Shown here in pieces: positions 44,244 through 54,149 of a stretch of DNA of 64,000 nt (position 1 is its first letter; the number at the start of each line of letters is the position of its first letter). The stretch is from contig NC_073746.1 of assembly GCF_029784135.1 (NCBI RefSeq), forward strand, positions 104,098,661 to 104,162,660. The letters run 5' to 3'. A program made the translations under genes and the position numbers. The DNA is from Toxorhynchites rutilus septentrionalis (Eukaryota > Arthropoda > Insecta > Diptera > Culicidae). The notes under the pieces were generated by a model, which saw only the letters and a program-made list of their open reading frames with translations, did no database searches and was not told where the DNA came from.

Positions 44244-47200
44244 TCACACACGAACATCGATAGATTTAAGGAAAACATATATTTGGGACATGTAATCAAG
44301 GTCTAACCGAGCCAACACATCTCTCACCGGCACATTGGGCTGCCTTCCTCTAGCCCGAAGGGAGTTCTCTAAATTCGATCTGGCAACAAGATACACCTCA
44401 CACGACCAAACAACGTGTTCGATGTCGTGGTAGCCTCGGCCACAAACGCAGATATTGCTGCCGGCCAGATTGAAACGAAAGAGTAGCGCGTCTAACGAAC
44501 AGTGATTGGACATGAGTCGGGAGAAGGTGCGAATAAAGTCCCGACTCAAGTCCAGACTTTTGAACCATGGTTTGAGGCTAACCTTAGGGATAATCGAGTG
44601 AAGCCACCGGCCCAATTCACCTTCGTTCCATTTGCGTTGCCAGTTAGCGATGGTATTTTTACGGACTAAAGAGTAAAATTCATTGAAGGCGATTTGACGC
44701 TGATAAATATCGCCTTCAATCGCACCTACCTTTGCTAATGAGTCAGCCCTCTCATTACCCGGAATTGAGCAATGAGAAGGGACCCACACAAAGGTAATGA
44801 CATAACAGCGTCTGGATAAAGCACTCAAATTTTCTCGTATTCTCTCAAGGAAGTACGGCGAGTGCTTTTCCGGCCTCACTGAACGGATAGCTTCGACAGA
44901 GCTAAGACTATCCGTTACAATGTAATAGTGTTCAACAGGTCGTGAGGCGACGCTGTCCAGCGCCCAATGAATTGCTGCCAATTCAGCAATATACACTGAG
45001 CAAGGATTCTGAAGACTGTGTGAGGTGCTAAAAAATTCGTTGAACACTCCAAATCCTGTGGACTCGTTTATAGTGGACCCATCAGTAAAGTACATATTAT
45101 CACAATTGATACCCCCATACTTTTCATCGAAGATCGTTGGAGCGATCCTCGATCGTTGGTAATCTGAATATCCATGGATATCTTGCTTCATGGACAGATC
45201 AAAATGCACAGAGGAATTGATGTAGTCAGGGAAACAAACACGGTTGGGAATATACGAAGAAGGATCAACCTGCATGGAGATGAATTCATGATATGAACTC
45301 ATGAATCCGGAGTGAAAATTTAGCTCGATCAGCTGCTCAAAATTTCCGATCACCAATGGGTTCATGACCTTACACCGGATGAAGAACCGAAGAGATAATA
45401 AATTGAAGCGATCTTTTAGTGGGAGTAGGCCTGCCAAAACCTCGAGACTCATGGTATGCGTTGAGGGCATACATCCCAACGCGATACGGAGACAAAGATA
45501 CTGAATTCGCTCGAGTTTAATGAGGTGTGTTTTGGCAGCTGATTGAAAACAGAAACTGCCATACTCCATCACTGAGAGAATAGTTGTTCGATACAACATT
45601 ATAAGATCTTCGGGATGGGCTCCCCACCAGGTGCCGGTAATTGTACGGAGAAAGTTTATTCTTTGTTGACATTTTTTACTCAGATACCTAATATGGGCCC
45701 CCCAAGTACATTTGGAGTCGAACCAGACCCCAAGATACTTGAATGACATAGCATGAGTGATCGGTTTACCCAAAAGTTGAAGCTTTGGTTTTGCTGGTCT
45801 ATGCTTCCTAGAAAAAACCACCATCTCTGTTTTCTCCGTGGAGAATTCGATCCCTAGCCCAATGGCCCAGGTTGAAAAATTGTTCAAAGTATCTTGTAAG
45901 GGTCCTTGCAGGTCGGATTCGTTTGATCCTACGACAGACACCACTCCATCATCTGCAAGTTGTCTTAGGCTGCAATTTTGTGTAAGGCAATTGTCGATGT
46001 CGCTTACATAGAAGTTGTACAAAAGGGGGCTTAAACATGAGCCCTGGGGGAGTCCCATGTAAGAGACCCGACTTACTGCCGAATCTCCGTGAGAAAAGTT
46101 CAAATGCTTCTCACAAAGCAAGTTATATAAAATATTATTCAATAGAGGCGGAAGACCCCGAGAGTGTAATTTGTCTGACAAAACCTCTATTGAAACAGAA
46201 TCAAAGGCCCCCTTTATGTCCAAGAATACTGAAGCCATTTGTTTTTTTCCGGCGTAAGCCATTTGAATTTCTGAAGAAAGCAACGCAAGACAATCATTCG
46301 TCCCCTTGCCCCTGCGGAACCCATATTGTGTATCTGAGAGTAGGCCATTCGTTTCAACCCATCGATCAAGGCGAAACAAGATCATTTTCTCCAACAATTT
46401 CCGTATACAAGACAGCATTGCTATTGGGCGGTACGAATTGAAGTCGGACGCGGGTTTTCCGGGTTTTTGAATAGCTATAACTCGTACTTGTCTCCAATCA
46501 TCTGGAACAATATTATTCTCCAGAAACCGATTGAATAAATTCAACAAGCGATGTTTCGCCACATCAGGGAGGTTTTTCAGCAAGTTGAACTTAATTCTAT
46601 CCGATCCCGGAGCAGAATTGTTACATGAAAGGAGAGCAAGAGAGAATTCTACCATCGAAAACTCGGAATCAAGATCGCACCTATCTTGTGGTATATCTCG
46701 AACAATTTTTTGCACAGGAGCGGAATCAGGACAAACCTTCCGTGCAAAATTAAAAATCCATCGATGTGAATATTCTTCGCTTTCATTCGTTGAAGAGCGA
46801 TTTCTCATGTTTCGAGCCACTTTCCATAATTTTTTCATTGACGTTTCTCGTGACAAACCTCCCACGAAATTTCGCCAATAAGCACGTTTTTTCCCTTTGA
46901 TTAAGTTTTTAAATTGATCTTCAAGGGCTAAATACGTTTGAAAATTTTCAGGGGTTCCACGTTTCCGAAAAGCTTTAAATGCATTCGATTTTTCTACATA
47001 AAGCTTGGAACATTGGCTATCCCACCATAGATTGGGAGGCCTTCGGGAAATGGTGGAACCTGGGATGGGTTTCGTTTGAGCGCGAACCGCGCTGTCATAG
47101 ATCAAACGAGAAAGGAAGTTATACTCCTCCAATGGAGGTAAACCATCTCTGGAATTGATGGCTAGAGCAATCGCGTCCGCATATTTTTTCCAGTCAATGT

Positions 47201-47927
47201 GTCTTGTGAGGTCATATGCCATGTTTATAGATTCAGAAGAATTTGACCCAATGGTGATGGAAATTTTGATTGGCAAGTGATCACTACCGTTGGGGTCCTG
47301 GATTACATTCCACTTGCAATCTAACGATAGTGAATTCGAGCAAAGCGAGAGGTCAAGAGCACTTGGGTTAGCAGGAGGTTTAGGTACACGTGTTGTTTCC
47401 CCAGTGTTCAAAAGTGTCATATTGAAGCTGTTACAAAGATCATATATCAACAGTGAACGATTGTCGTCGTACTGTTCCCCCCAGGCAGTTCCGTGAGAGT
47501 TGAAGTCTCCCAAGATCAATCGTGGCTCAGGAAGGAGTGAGCACATGTCAACAAGTTGCTTGCGGCTAACCGCAGCTCTCGGAGGCCAATACAAGCTGAC
47601 AATACAGAGGTCTTTTCCTCTGATGTTTGCATGACAAGCAACAGCTTCAATCCCTCCAATAGGTGGAAGGTCAATTCGAAAAAATGAGTGGCACTTATTG
47701 ATACCCAATAGCACCCCTCCGTATCTGTCATCACGGTCCAAGCGTATAATATTAAAATCGTGGAAAGAGAGATCATCTCGCGAAGAAAGCCAAGTTTCGG
47801 ACAGAGCAAAAACATCACAATTGAACTTATGAATTAAAAATTTGAATGTATCCAATTTAGGGATAAGACTACGACAATTCCACTGTAAAACAGTGATATC
47901 TCCGACCTCTCTATTTGAATTAGACAT
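44244..47927 (-). CDS. ORF2 protein (APE endonuclease, reverse transcriptase, RNase H) of copy C
   Basis: ATG at 47925-47927, inside the ORF1 stop; stop TGA at 44244-44246; 1227 residues. Endonuclease, residues about 10-225: QWNCRS, ETWLSS, GDFNSHGTAWG and GSDHLPI. Reverse transcriptase, about 470-780: SYRPIAMLSCIRKLLEKMIL, YGFRRGKGTNDCL, FLDIKGAFDSVS, GLPQGSCLSPLLYNFYVSDI, and active site LADDG near 657-661, with Leu where most families have Tyr or Phe. RNase H, about 940-1070: YFTDGST (D), AELAAIHW (E), TDSLSSVEAI (D), GNERADSLAK (D), so all four acidic residues are present. A C-terminal CVCGRGYHDIEHVVWSC motif near 1160. It nicks target DNA and primes reverse transcription there. No stops or frameshifts. 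Confidence 0.95.
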   Translation of the reverse strand: MSNSNREVGDITVLQWNCRSLIPKLDTFKFLIHKFNCDVFALSETWLSSRDDLSFHDFNIIRLDRDDRYGGVLLGINKCHSFFRIDLPPIGGIEAVACHANIRGKDLCIVSLYWPPRAAVSRKQLVDMCSLLPEPRLILGDFNSHGTAWGEQYDDNRSLLIYDLCNSFNMTLLNTGETTRVPKPPANPSALDLSLCSNSLSLDCKWNVIQDPNGSDHLPIKISITIGSNSSESINMAYDLTRHIDWKKYADAIALAINSRDGLPPLEEYNFLSRLIYDSAVRAQTKPIPGSTISRRPPNLWWDSQCSKLYVEKSNAFKAFRKRGTPENFQTYLALEDQFKNLIKGKKRAYWRNFVGGLSRETSMKKLWKVARNMRNRSSTNESEEYSHRWIFNFARKVCPDSAPVQKIVRDIPQDRCDLDSEFSMVEFSLALLSCNNSAPGSDRIKFNLLKNLPDVAKHRLLNLFNRFLENNIVPDDWRQVRVIAIQKPGKPASDFNSYRPIAMLSCIRKLLEKMILFRLDRWVETNGLLSDTQYGFRRGKGTNDCLALLSSEIQMAYAGKKQMASVFLDIKGAFDSVSIEVLSDKLHSRGLPPLLNNILYNLLCEKHLNFSHGDSAVSRVSYMGLPQGSCLSPLLYNFYVSDIDNCLTQNCSLRQLADDGVVSVVGSNESDLQGPLQDTLNNFSTWAIGLGIEFSTEKTEMVVFSRKHRPAKPKLQLLGKPITHAMSFKYLGVWFDSKCTWGAHIRYLSKKCQQRINFLRTITGTWWGAHPEDLIMLYRTTILSVMEYGSFCFQSAAKTHLIKLERIQYLCLRIALGCMPSTHTMSLEVLAGLLPLKDRFNLLSLRFFIRCKVMNPLVIGNFEQLIELNFHSGFMSSYHEFISMQVDPSSYIPNRVCFPDYINSSVHFDLSMKQDIHGYSDYQRSRIAPTIFDEKYGGINCDNMYFTDGSTINESTGFGVFNEFFSTSHSLQNPCSVYIAELAAIHWALDSVASRPVEHYYIVTDSLSSVEAIRSVRPEKHSPYFLERIRENLSALSRRCYVITFVWVPSHCSIPGNERADSLAKVGAIEGDIYQRQIAFNEFYSLVRKNTIANWQRKWNEGELGRWLHSIIPKVSLKPWFKSLDLSRDFIRTFSRLMSNHCSLDALLFRFNLAGSNICVCGRGYHDIEHVVWSCEVYLVARSNLENSLRARGRQPNVPVRDVLARLDLDYMSQIYVFLKSIDVRV

Positions 47928-49491
47928 CAAGAGAGATAATCATTGCAAGGAGGGGCCATGTTTGCATCAATTGTTGCAAAATTGTCTTTAATACTGGAAG
48001 CATTGATATGACAATGGTTCTGATGGAGTCGGAAACATTAAAGCATGTGAAGATTTGAGCCACAAGGTCAGTCAACTTTATAAATCCCGATTGGGAAGTT
48101 GAACTTGACGGTAAAATAGGGACAGTTGGGGTTTTTGATGTTCCTTCGAGTGCTGGGTCGTTCGAAGGTGAATTATTCCCACGGAAGCCAGGAGGAACCT
48201 GATTTTGCTTGTCCGCTGCACTCGATTTTTTAGGCATGCTAACAGAGGGTATAACCGGAGGGGCTTGTACTTGAACTTTGGGAGTGGTCACATTTTTGCG
48301 CCGGGGATTCCCTTGGAAGATGTACGGTGTGCCCTCGTTAGCTGTATCCGCTTCCATTTCGTCAACTGGCAGCGAAGCGAAGACATTGTTTGCGGTTAAA
48401 GGTTGTTGCTGTTGGGCCAATGGAGAAGCGCCCTTTAAAATTTCCGCAAAAGTGCGCTTCGAGCGTTCCTTTAAAGAGCGCTTCTGCTTCTCCCAGCGAC
48501 TCTTGTAAGTTTCACAAGCCGAGAGCACGTGCGGAGTTCCTCCGCAATATGGACACTTTTGCTCAATCGCACTGCAGGATTTGTCCACATGTTGCTCTCC
48601 GCAAGTGGCACAGCGCTCCTTGTTGGCGCAGTAAGCTGCTGTGTGACCAACTGACTTGCATTTCAGGCAAGTCATGGGCTTTGGCACGAAGAGTCGCAGC
48701 GGTAGCCTCAATTTGTCCACCATAACGTAGTCAGGGAGGGCGGAGCCAGCAAAAGTGACTCTAAACGAGTCGGACGGCGTAAATTTCGATTCTTTCCCTT
48801 CCTGGGAGACTTTGCCGAGTTGTCGGCATTCTAAGATTTTAACCTTAATCAAAGGCAGCTTTTTAAATCTGCCATCTCCTTCCATAATTGATTTGCACGT
48901 CAGACCCGTTTCGGTTATCACCCCCGAGATTTCTACGTCATGGGAAGGCACGTAGACACGATATTCCAGGGTAAACCTCTGGTCGACGACAATACCGTTT
49001 GCGTCTTTCCGATCAGCTACGACAACACGCAGTTTGGTCGGTCTAACCTTCGAAATTTCTGTCACGGAGGAGTATCTTGCCAGATCTTTCATGATCTGAA
49101 TAACATTAAGTGCTTTTCCGTTTGGCTTAGGCCTGAAGAAAACAACCCACGGACCAGTTCCAGGTGCATCTTCAGGATAGACCTTGACACGTGGAGAGAA
49201 GACTACAGGACGAGAAGGAGATGACGAGGATTGAAGGGGATCGGGGACAACAGGATGGGGAGGCGAAATCTGAGCTGTTGTAGGAGCGAGGGGGGTTGGA
49301 GAGGAGGTATTTGCAGGTTTTTTAGAGGGGGGCTTGCTAGAGTTAGCAGACTCGTCCCCGGACGAAACATCCTCTGATGTAGGAACGCGTTTAAGTGTCT
49401 TCGCTGTTCCTTTATTAGAACTTTTTTCAACCAGAGGGGAGTCATCATCAGAGATCTCCATATCTGGAGATCCTCCCCCTCCTTCTGCCAT
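47920..49491 (-). CDS. ORF1 protein (gag-like, three zinc knuckles) of copy C
   Basis: ATG at 49489-49491, stop at 47920-47922; 523 residues. The N-terminal ~100 residues are Ser/Pro-rich and acidic (disordered-looking). A conserved segment at about 105-265 includes GPWVVFFRPKPNGKALNVIQ, LEYRVYVPSHDVEISGVITE and FRVTFAGSALPDYVM. Three zinc knuckles follow from about residue 273: CLKCKSVGHTAAYC, CATCGEQHVDKSC and CPYCGGTPHVLSAC. Then comes a basic KQKRSLKERSKRTFAEIL. Such proteins coat the element RNA and act as nucleic-acid chaperones. The last codons (GAT GTC TAA) contain the ORF2 start codon in another frame, an 8-nt overlap ATGTCTAA. Confidence 0.95.
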   Translation of the reverse strand: MAEGGGGSPDMEISDDDSPLVEKSSNKGTAKTLKRVPTSEDVSSGDESANSSKPPSKKPANTSSPTPLAPTTAQISPPHPVVPDPLQSSSSPSRPVVFSPRVKVYPEDAPGTGPWVVFFRPKPNGKALNVIQIMKDLARYSSVTEISKVRPTKLRVVVADRKDANGIVVDQRFTLEYRVYVPSHDVEISGVITETGLTCKSIMEGDGRFKKLPLIKVKILECRQLGKVSQEGKESKFTPSDSFRVTFAGSALPDYVMVDKLRLPLRLFVPKPMTCLKCKSVGHTAAYCANKERCATCGEQHVDKSCSAIEQKCPYCGGTPHVLSACETYKSRWEKQKRSLKERSKRTFAEILKGASPLAQQQQPLTANNVFASLPVDEMEADTANEGTPYIFQGNPRRKNVTTPKVQVQAPPVIPSVSMPKKSSAADKQNQVPPGFRGNNSPSNDPALEGTSKTPTVPILPSSSTSQSGFIKLTDLVAQIFTCFNVSDSIRTIVISMLPVLKTILQQLMQTWPLLAMIISLDV

Positions 49492-50030
49492 TCTGTAATT
49501 CGTACTTATATTCTAATAATTTGTTTTTAATAATAATAATAATAATTAAAAAAAAAATAAAAAAAAAATAAATCTTATATCTTATTTATTTCTATTCACC
49601 ACAATGCACCCCAGTGCTGATGAACTGGCAACCGCTGCTTGCTTCTCAATCGGAGCGCTTGAGCGCTCGGCACTATCACACACCACTAAGAAGTGATGCT
49701 CTCCTTCACACTGCTGTAAGTTAGCAGCGAATCGCGCTGGTATTGTGTGCGTGCAACTGACCACCGATGTCCGACTTCGACTGCGATGGCGACAAATCGG
49801 CGATAACTGAAAGCCGGCTGGCCTTGCCAGGCTTTGACGATTCAGCCTTTCTCACCAATTCCGAGTTCACACTGCGTTCCACGATATCTCGAACAATTCG
49901 AAAACGCGCGAAAAAAGCACACCCGGGCGACAAAAAAAAAATAATAACAGCCAACGGTAACCGAAAACAATGCTTCAACGGAGACGCTCACAGCACACGA
50001 CCGGTTACTCGAAGCTTATGCCGAAGAATG
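49492..50030 (-). promoter_or_regulatory. 5' UTR and probable internal promoter of copy C
   Basis: Full-length non-LTR elements of this class usually carry a promoter at their first bases. Here the leader starts exactly after the target duplication with CATTCTTCGG. It is GC-richer for about 400 bp and then turns A/T-rich (TAA repeats near 49510-49570) before the ORF1 ATG. No TATA box at the start. Confidence 0.5.
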
Positions 50031-50042
50031 AGCCCCTCACAG

Positions 50043-50499
50043 TTGATTCATCCATTTTTGTTCATTCTCCTTTTCTTTCTGTTCTGCGTTCAGGGAATGT
50101 GAGCAAAAGAAAATATCACTAGTTTTGTCATTCATTGATATTAATATACCAGTTCATTCACTATCAGCATCGTTCTCGGACACTGAACGAACGGAGAAAT
50201 TCGTTGAGGAAGATAACGAAGTACAGAATGCTCATAATAGTGACAAGTATTAAAATTGTTCAAGCATGCAAGTTAAAATGCTTTCATTTTACATATTGAA
50301 TATGCGATTCCAATTCCACTTGTCAGAAATGCTTCAAAAGACTCAACTTTCAAACATTTAATTTTTGACTCAAATTCCGAACACACGAACATAAAATGAT
50401 GGTGTCCAAGACACGACCGCAATGGGAACATTTCGAGCTTCCTTTTGCAAACGGATCAAACGGACGCCGAATCAGCCGACCGCTAACCCGATCCTCTCC
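50043..50499. other. Gene-less stretch
   Basis: No gene. Contains the motif GGTGTCCAAGACACGACCGC at 50401-50420 (also at 25537, 30730 and 57765) and one ACTCAAATTCCGAACACACG near 50370. Confidence 0.5.
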
Positions 50500-50721
50500 G
50501 ATTTTTTTTGAAACTTCGTACTAATGATGGAAACTACCTAAAATCACAATTTTCATTATCATATGATCAATTCAAATTACGACTGAATTTTTAAGAAAAG
50601 CGTATTCAAAATCATCGGGTTTTCTTTTAAAAATCATAAATCAAAATCCAGATGTCTAATTGAATTATGTTGTTGAACAAAGTTGTTGGGAAATCAATGA
50701 GCTATTTAGGAAAAATAACAC

Positions 50722-51990
50722 TTTACGAGATATGGCTATTAAATAACTGCGCGCCTGGAGGGCACCCTAGAGGGGTGGTGGGAAAACCGAATAGTGCGTT
50801 CGGTAGCTTGAAGTGTCTGCTATAAACGTACGAAAACACGTTTTTGTCATTATAGTAGTTTGCGAGCAGCAGTGGTTTGAATGGAACGTGGTTTGAAGTA
50901 CGCGTCGGAAATCATGTGTGACGAAAAACACGAACAACGTATCAACCTCAAATTTCTCATCAAGTTGAAAAAAACGCCGACCGAGTGCTATACTTTGTTA
51001 AAAGAGGCTTATGGCGATGATTCTTTATTTCATGCTCGCGTTTTCGAGTGGTGTAATCGCTTCAGTGAAGTCCGAAAGAGCGCTTAAGATGCCAGCGTCC
51101 AGGCCGCCCGGTCAGCGTTTCAACTCCGCAAACAGTGGTCAAAATCAACGAAATTGTGCGTGCAGATCATCGATTGAGCATTCGGATGATAGCTGAGACG
51201 TAAATGCTGATAAGGACACCGTTCAAAAATTTTACACGACGATTTGCACATGAGCAAAGTGTGTGCGAAAATGGTGGCAAAAAACTTGACACCTGACCAA
51301 AAGTTCATGCGTCATCAGGTCTGCTTGGAGACGCTTGAGAGGTTCGAAGAGAACCCAGAACTGGCAAAAAACATTATTACTTGTGACGAAACTTGGATAT
51401 TTCAATATTTTGACGAAGCGGCAATCGATGCATTGGAGCATCATTCTGCATCGCCCAGAATGAAAAAAAGCAAGAATGTCCTAATCAAAATTCAAGGCAA
51501 TGTTGATCGTTTTTTCGACATTAACGGTATCGTGATGATCGAATGGTTTCCAGAATGTCAACCAATCTTTCTATTTATCAGTTTTGCCAACACTGCGTGA
51601 ACGAGTTCGAAGGAGACGGCTCGAGTTTTGGAAAAACAAGTCGTGGATCTTGCACCAGGACAACGCACCTGCCCATAACGCGCTGTCGGTGAAGCAATTT
51701 TTAGCCCCGTACTCGTCAGATCTAGCCCCATGCGATTTTTTTCTTTTCCCAAAGATCAAATCCGTGTTGAAAGGTACCCGATTTCAGTCCGTAAAAGAGG
51801 CGAAGGAAAAAGCGACGCGGCTTTTGAACGCCATCACAAAAGAAGAGTTTCGGCACTGCTTCGAACAATGGAAAAAACGTATGGAAAGGTGTGGTAAGAG
51901 CCAAGGTGAGCATGTTGAAGTGGAGCATATCGTTGTATCGTAATTTTCAAAATATAACCCTCTCGTTATTTAATAGCCATACCTCGTAAA
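50722..51990 (+). mobile_element. mariner element with inactivated transposase
   Basis: Inverted termini TTTACGAGATATGGCTATTA (50722) and, reverse-complemented, TTTACGAGGTATGGCTATTA (51990) match except one base and continue through AATAAC. A transposase pseudogene lies between. No flanking TA pair was obvious, perhaps because the SINE landed right beside the right end. Confidence 0.82.
50881..51943 (+). pseudogene. mariner transposase, frameshifted
   Basis: It starts at the ATG 50881 (MERGLKYASEIMCDEKHEQR). The N-terminal helix-turn-helix half is in one frame to about 51075; the middle shifts frame and has stops; 51244-51590 carries ITCDETWIFQYFD (first catalytic D); a further shift precedes 51620-51943 with WILHQDNAPAHNAL (second D), YSSDLAPCDFFLFP (third D) and a C-terminus. 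The second and third D are only 24 residues apart instead of the 34 usual for mariner, with about 10 residues missing between FLA and PYS. Frameshifts and this deletion make it inactive. Confidence 0.88.
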
Positions 51991-51994
51991 AATT

Positions 51995-52262
51995 TTGCTC
52001 CCGTAGCCGAGTGGTTTGCGTCACATCTAACATGCCGGGGGTTCGGGTTCGATTCCCGTTCTGGTCGGGGAAATTTTCGGTCAAAGAAATTTCCTCCGAT
52101 TTGCGCTGTGCTCACGCGTATTCTAGAGCTTGCCACTCAGAATGCATACAAGGCGTGTTATTTGGCAAAGAAATCTCAACTAACTACTAATAAAAATGAC
52201 GCAAGTAATACTACGTTGAGACGGTGAAGTTCCTCTAGGAACGTGAGTGCCAATTAAGAAGG
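51995..52262 (+). mobile_element. tRNA-derived SINE, Feilai-like
   Basis: Head CTCCCGTAGCCGAGTGG (A box area), GGGTTCGATTCCCG (B box), body as in the other copies, tail AGAAGGAGAAGAA. It sits 4 bp from the mariner right terminus, so it either inserted there or shares its edge. Confidence 0.85.
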
Positions 52263-52950
52263 AGAAGAACACTTTAAAAACACCGTTGAAAAATTTTCCT
52301 CAAAAATTTAATTAAATGTTGAAACCTATTATGTCTCAATTAAACTATCCTTCGATATTTTTTATATATTTCTATTGGAAAACCCTTCTAATTCAACAAA
52401 GTTTGACGTATAGTGGCGCAGTGTCAGACTCACAGAAATGGAGATATGAATTTTTGAAAATTCATGAAATTTCAATACTTTGTGGAATCGTAACCATTTA
52501 AGAACTTGTGATTTACCATAAAAAACTATATATAATCCTAGGATTAACCGTTCTCGAGATTGGAAATTTTTGGTGAGTTTGACACGTCATCAAACTTTGT
52601 TAAATTAGAAAAGTTTTCTAATAAAAATATACAAAAAAATATCGAAGGTAGGGTGTTTTGAGATATAAAAGTTTTCAATATTAAATTCAATTTTTGAGTA
52701 GGATTTTTCAACAGTGCATTGGAAATGTTATTTTTCATTAATATTTCATATATTTCCCAAAAACTTTGTCAAACATCATGTTTTAATCAGTCATCTGGAT
52801 TTTGAGTTACGATTTTTTTTTAAAGAAAGATCAATTCTATTAAATACGCCCTTTTAAAAAATCAGTCGTTATTTCAATTGGTCATATGATGATGAAAATT
52901 GTGATTTTGTATAGTTTCCATCATAAGTACGAAGTTTCAAAAAAAAATCA

Positions 52951-54149
52951 GAGAGGGTCGAGTCAAAATTTGTTGTTTTTTGGACGGTTTGGAGTGAAAT
53001 TGCTCATCTGTATTCTTTCAGCTGGATGTGTATTCCACTACTTGTTGCAGACAAGGAGAACGGCTGGAAGCATCACTTATAGTGAACGAAATTGCTACTC
53101 CACAATATCTTCCGTTTATTCCATTATCGTATCGATCTGTGTATGTATATGTGTGTGAAATCTGCATTATTAACGAAGGATGTCCGCTTATTGTGATGTG
53201 CTTGCTAGCTCGCTCGCGACTGTGACTCCAAACCGCGGATTGAAACGTGACCGTGACGTGCTTCCTGATTTGGCGCCCTTCCTGAAAGACATAGTTCTAT
53301 GTCAAAAGTAACATTGCGTGAACTCATTTGATCGACTTAAAGTACTGATTGAAATTAAATTTTATTACGAGAGCTTGCCGATGAACGTTGTGGATAAGAT
53401 TAGCTGTAGAGGCTGTATTCCACTACATAATCCTGTCGAAATAAATTTAGACTGGTAGAACAACTAACGGTATCATTCATAGTTTCTGAAAACTCGAAAA
53501 TGTTTCCAAAAATGAGTTATGTTTCATGAAAAATCGCTGCTAAGAAGCTCATAAAACATTTATATTCCTCGGGTGACTTCACACTTTTGGATGTAACATT
53601 CCAAAGAAATCAAATATTGAAAAATCCTTTTAGGACAACATTTCTGAGCACATAAACTTCCCAAAAATGCAAAAAAAAACAAAATTCGATTTTTTATTAA
53701 CACGTTGAGCCCCGGGTCGGTCCCTAGGAGCCGACGTTGAGTTTTTTTGTACGAAAGCACTGACTGACTGGAGCTGACAAATACGAAATAGGAAAATAAA
53801 AATATATGTGGTTTGTTTTCGGGTGTTTTAAAAAATGTGAGTACTTTCTAGACGAATTTCTGATTATTTTCTATCCATACAATAAGTATCTTTGGGAGCT
53901 GGGACCAACACTGATATTATGCAAACGCTCTTGATGTGGGCTAGATGGAAAGCGCAGTAAGAACAATTCGGGATTCAACGTGTTAACTGGGAAACGTTAG
54001 CGTATCGCTTTAGTTCAATGGGACATGCGCTTTCAGAGCAGCATTTCGTCGGATATAAAGATGTCAAAAATGGGTCGGCGAAAGGTTTTTGTAAAAAAAA
54101 AAAAATATTGGATAGAAATGCACAACGTACCTGAGAGATGGGAGAAATA
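52951..54149. other. Gene-less stretch with one dyad motif
   Basis: The dyad GACATAGTTCTATGTC at 53288-53303 adjoins GGCGCCCTTCCTGAAA, as at 55505 (inverted). A minor inverted resemblance to 38598 is present. No gene recognised. Confidence 0.5.

Larger units (their letters stand above)
43886..50030 (-). mobile_element. Full-length RNase H-bearing non-LTR retrotransposon (copy C), ORFs intact
   Basis: 6145 bp bounded by a 12-bp target duplication AGCCCCTCACAG (43874-43885 and 50031-50042). On the minus strand the element starts CATTCTTCGGCATAAGC and ends in a 16-nt A-run (43886-43901). A 539-bp 5' UTR, ORF1 of 523 codons, ORF2 of 1227 codons and a ~340-bp 3' UTR are all uninterrupted. APE endonuclease, reverse transcriptase and RNase H domains with a zinc-knuckle ORF1 place it among I-like clades; clade naming needs a tree. 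It is the best candidate for an autonomous, recently active element in the window. Confidence 0.95.
50500..52950. mobile_element. Long-inverted-repeat element interrupted by mariner and SINE
   Basis: 50500-50720 is the diverged reverse complement of 52725-52950 (TTTTTTTTGAAACTTCGTAC, GATGGAAACTA, AAAATCACAATTTTCAT, CAAAATCCAGATG). 52290-52410 is the reverse complement of 52575-52720 (CTTCGATATTTTTT, AACAAAGTTTGA). The left arm was split by the mariner at 50722 and the SINE at 51995. Rejoined, the arms are about 350 bp each with a ~165-bp centre. No coding frame was found. Confidence 0.65.

Noticed and set aside
44244..49491. Open frames antisense to the intact retrotransposon (for example 46037-46441, 48390-48725, 49203-49448)
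   Set aside because: They overlap conserved coding frames on the other strand and have no family resemblance of their own.
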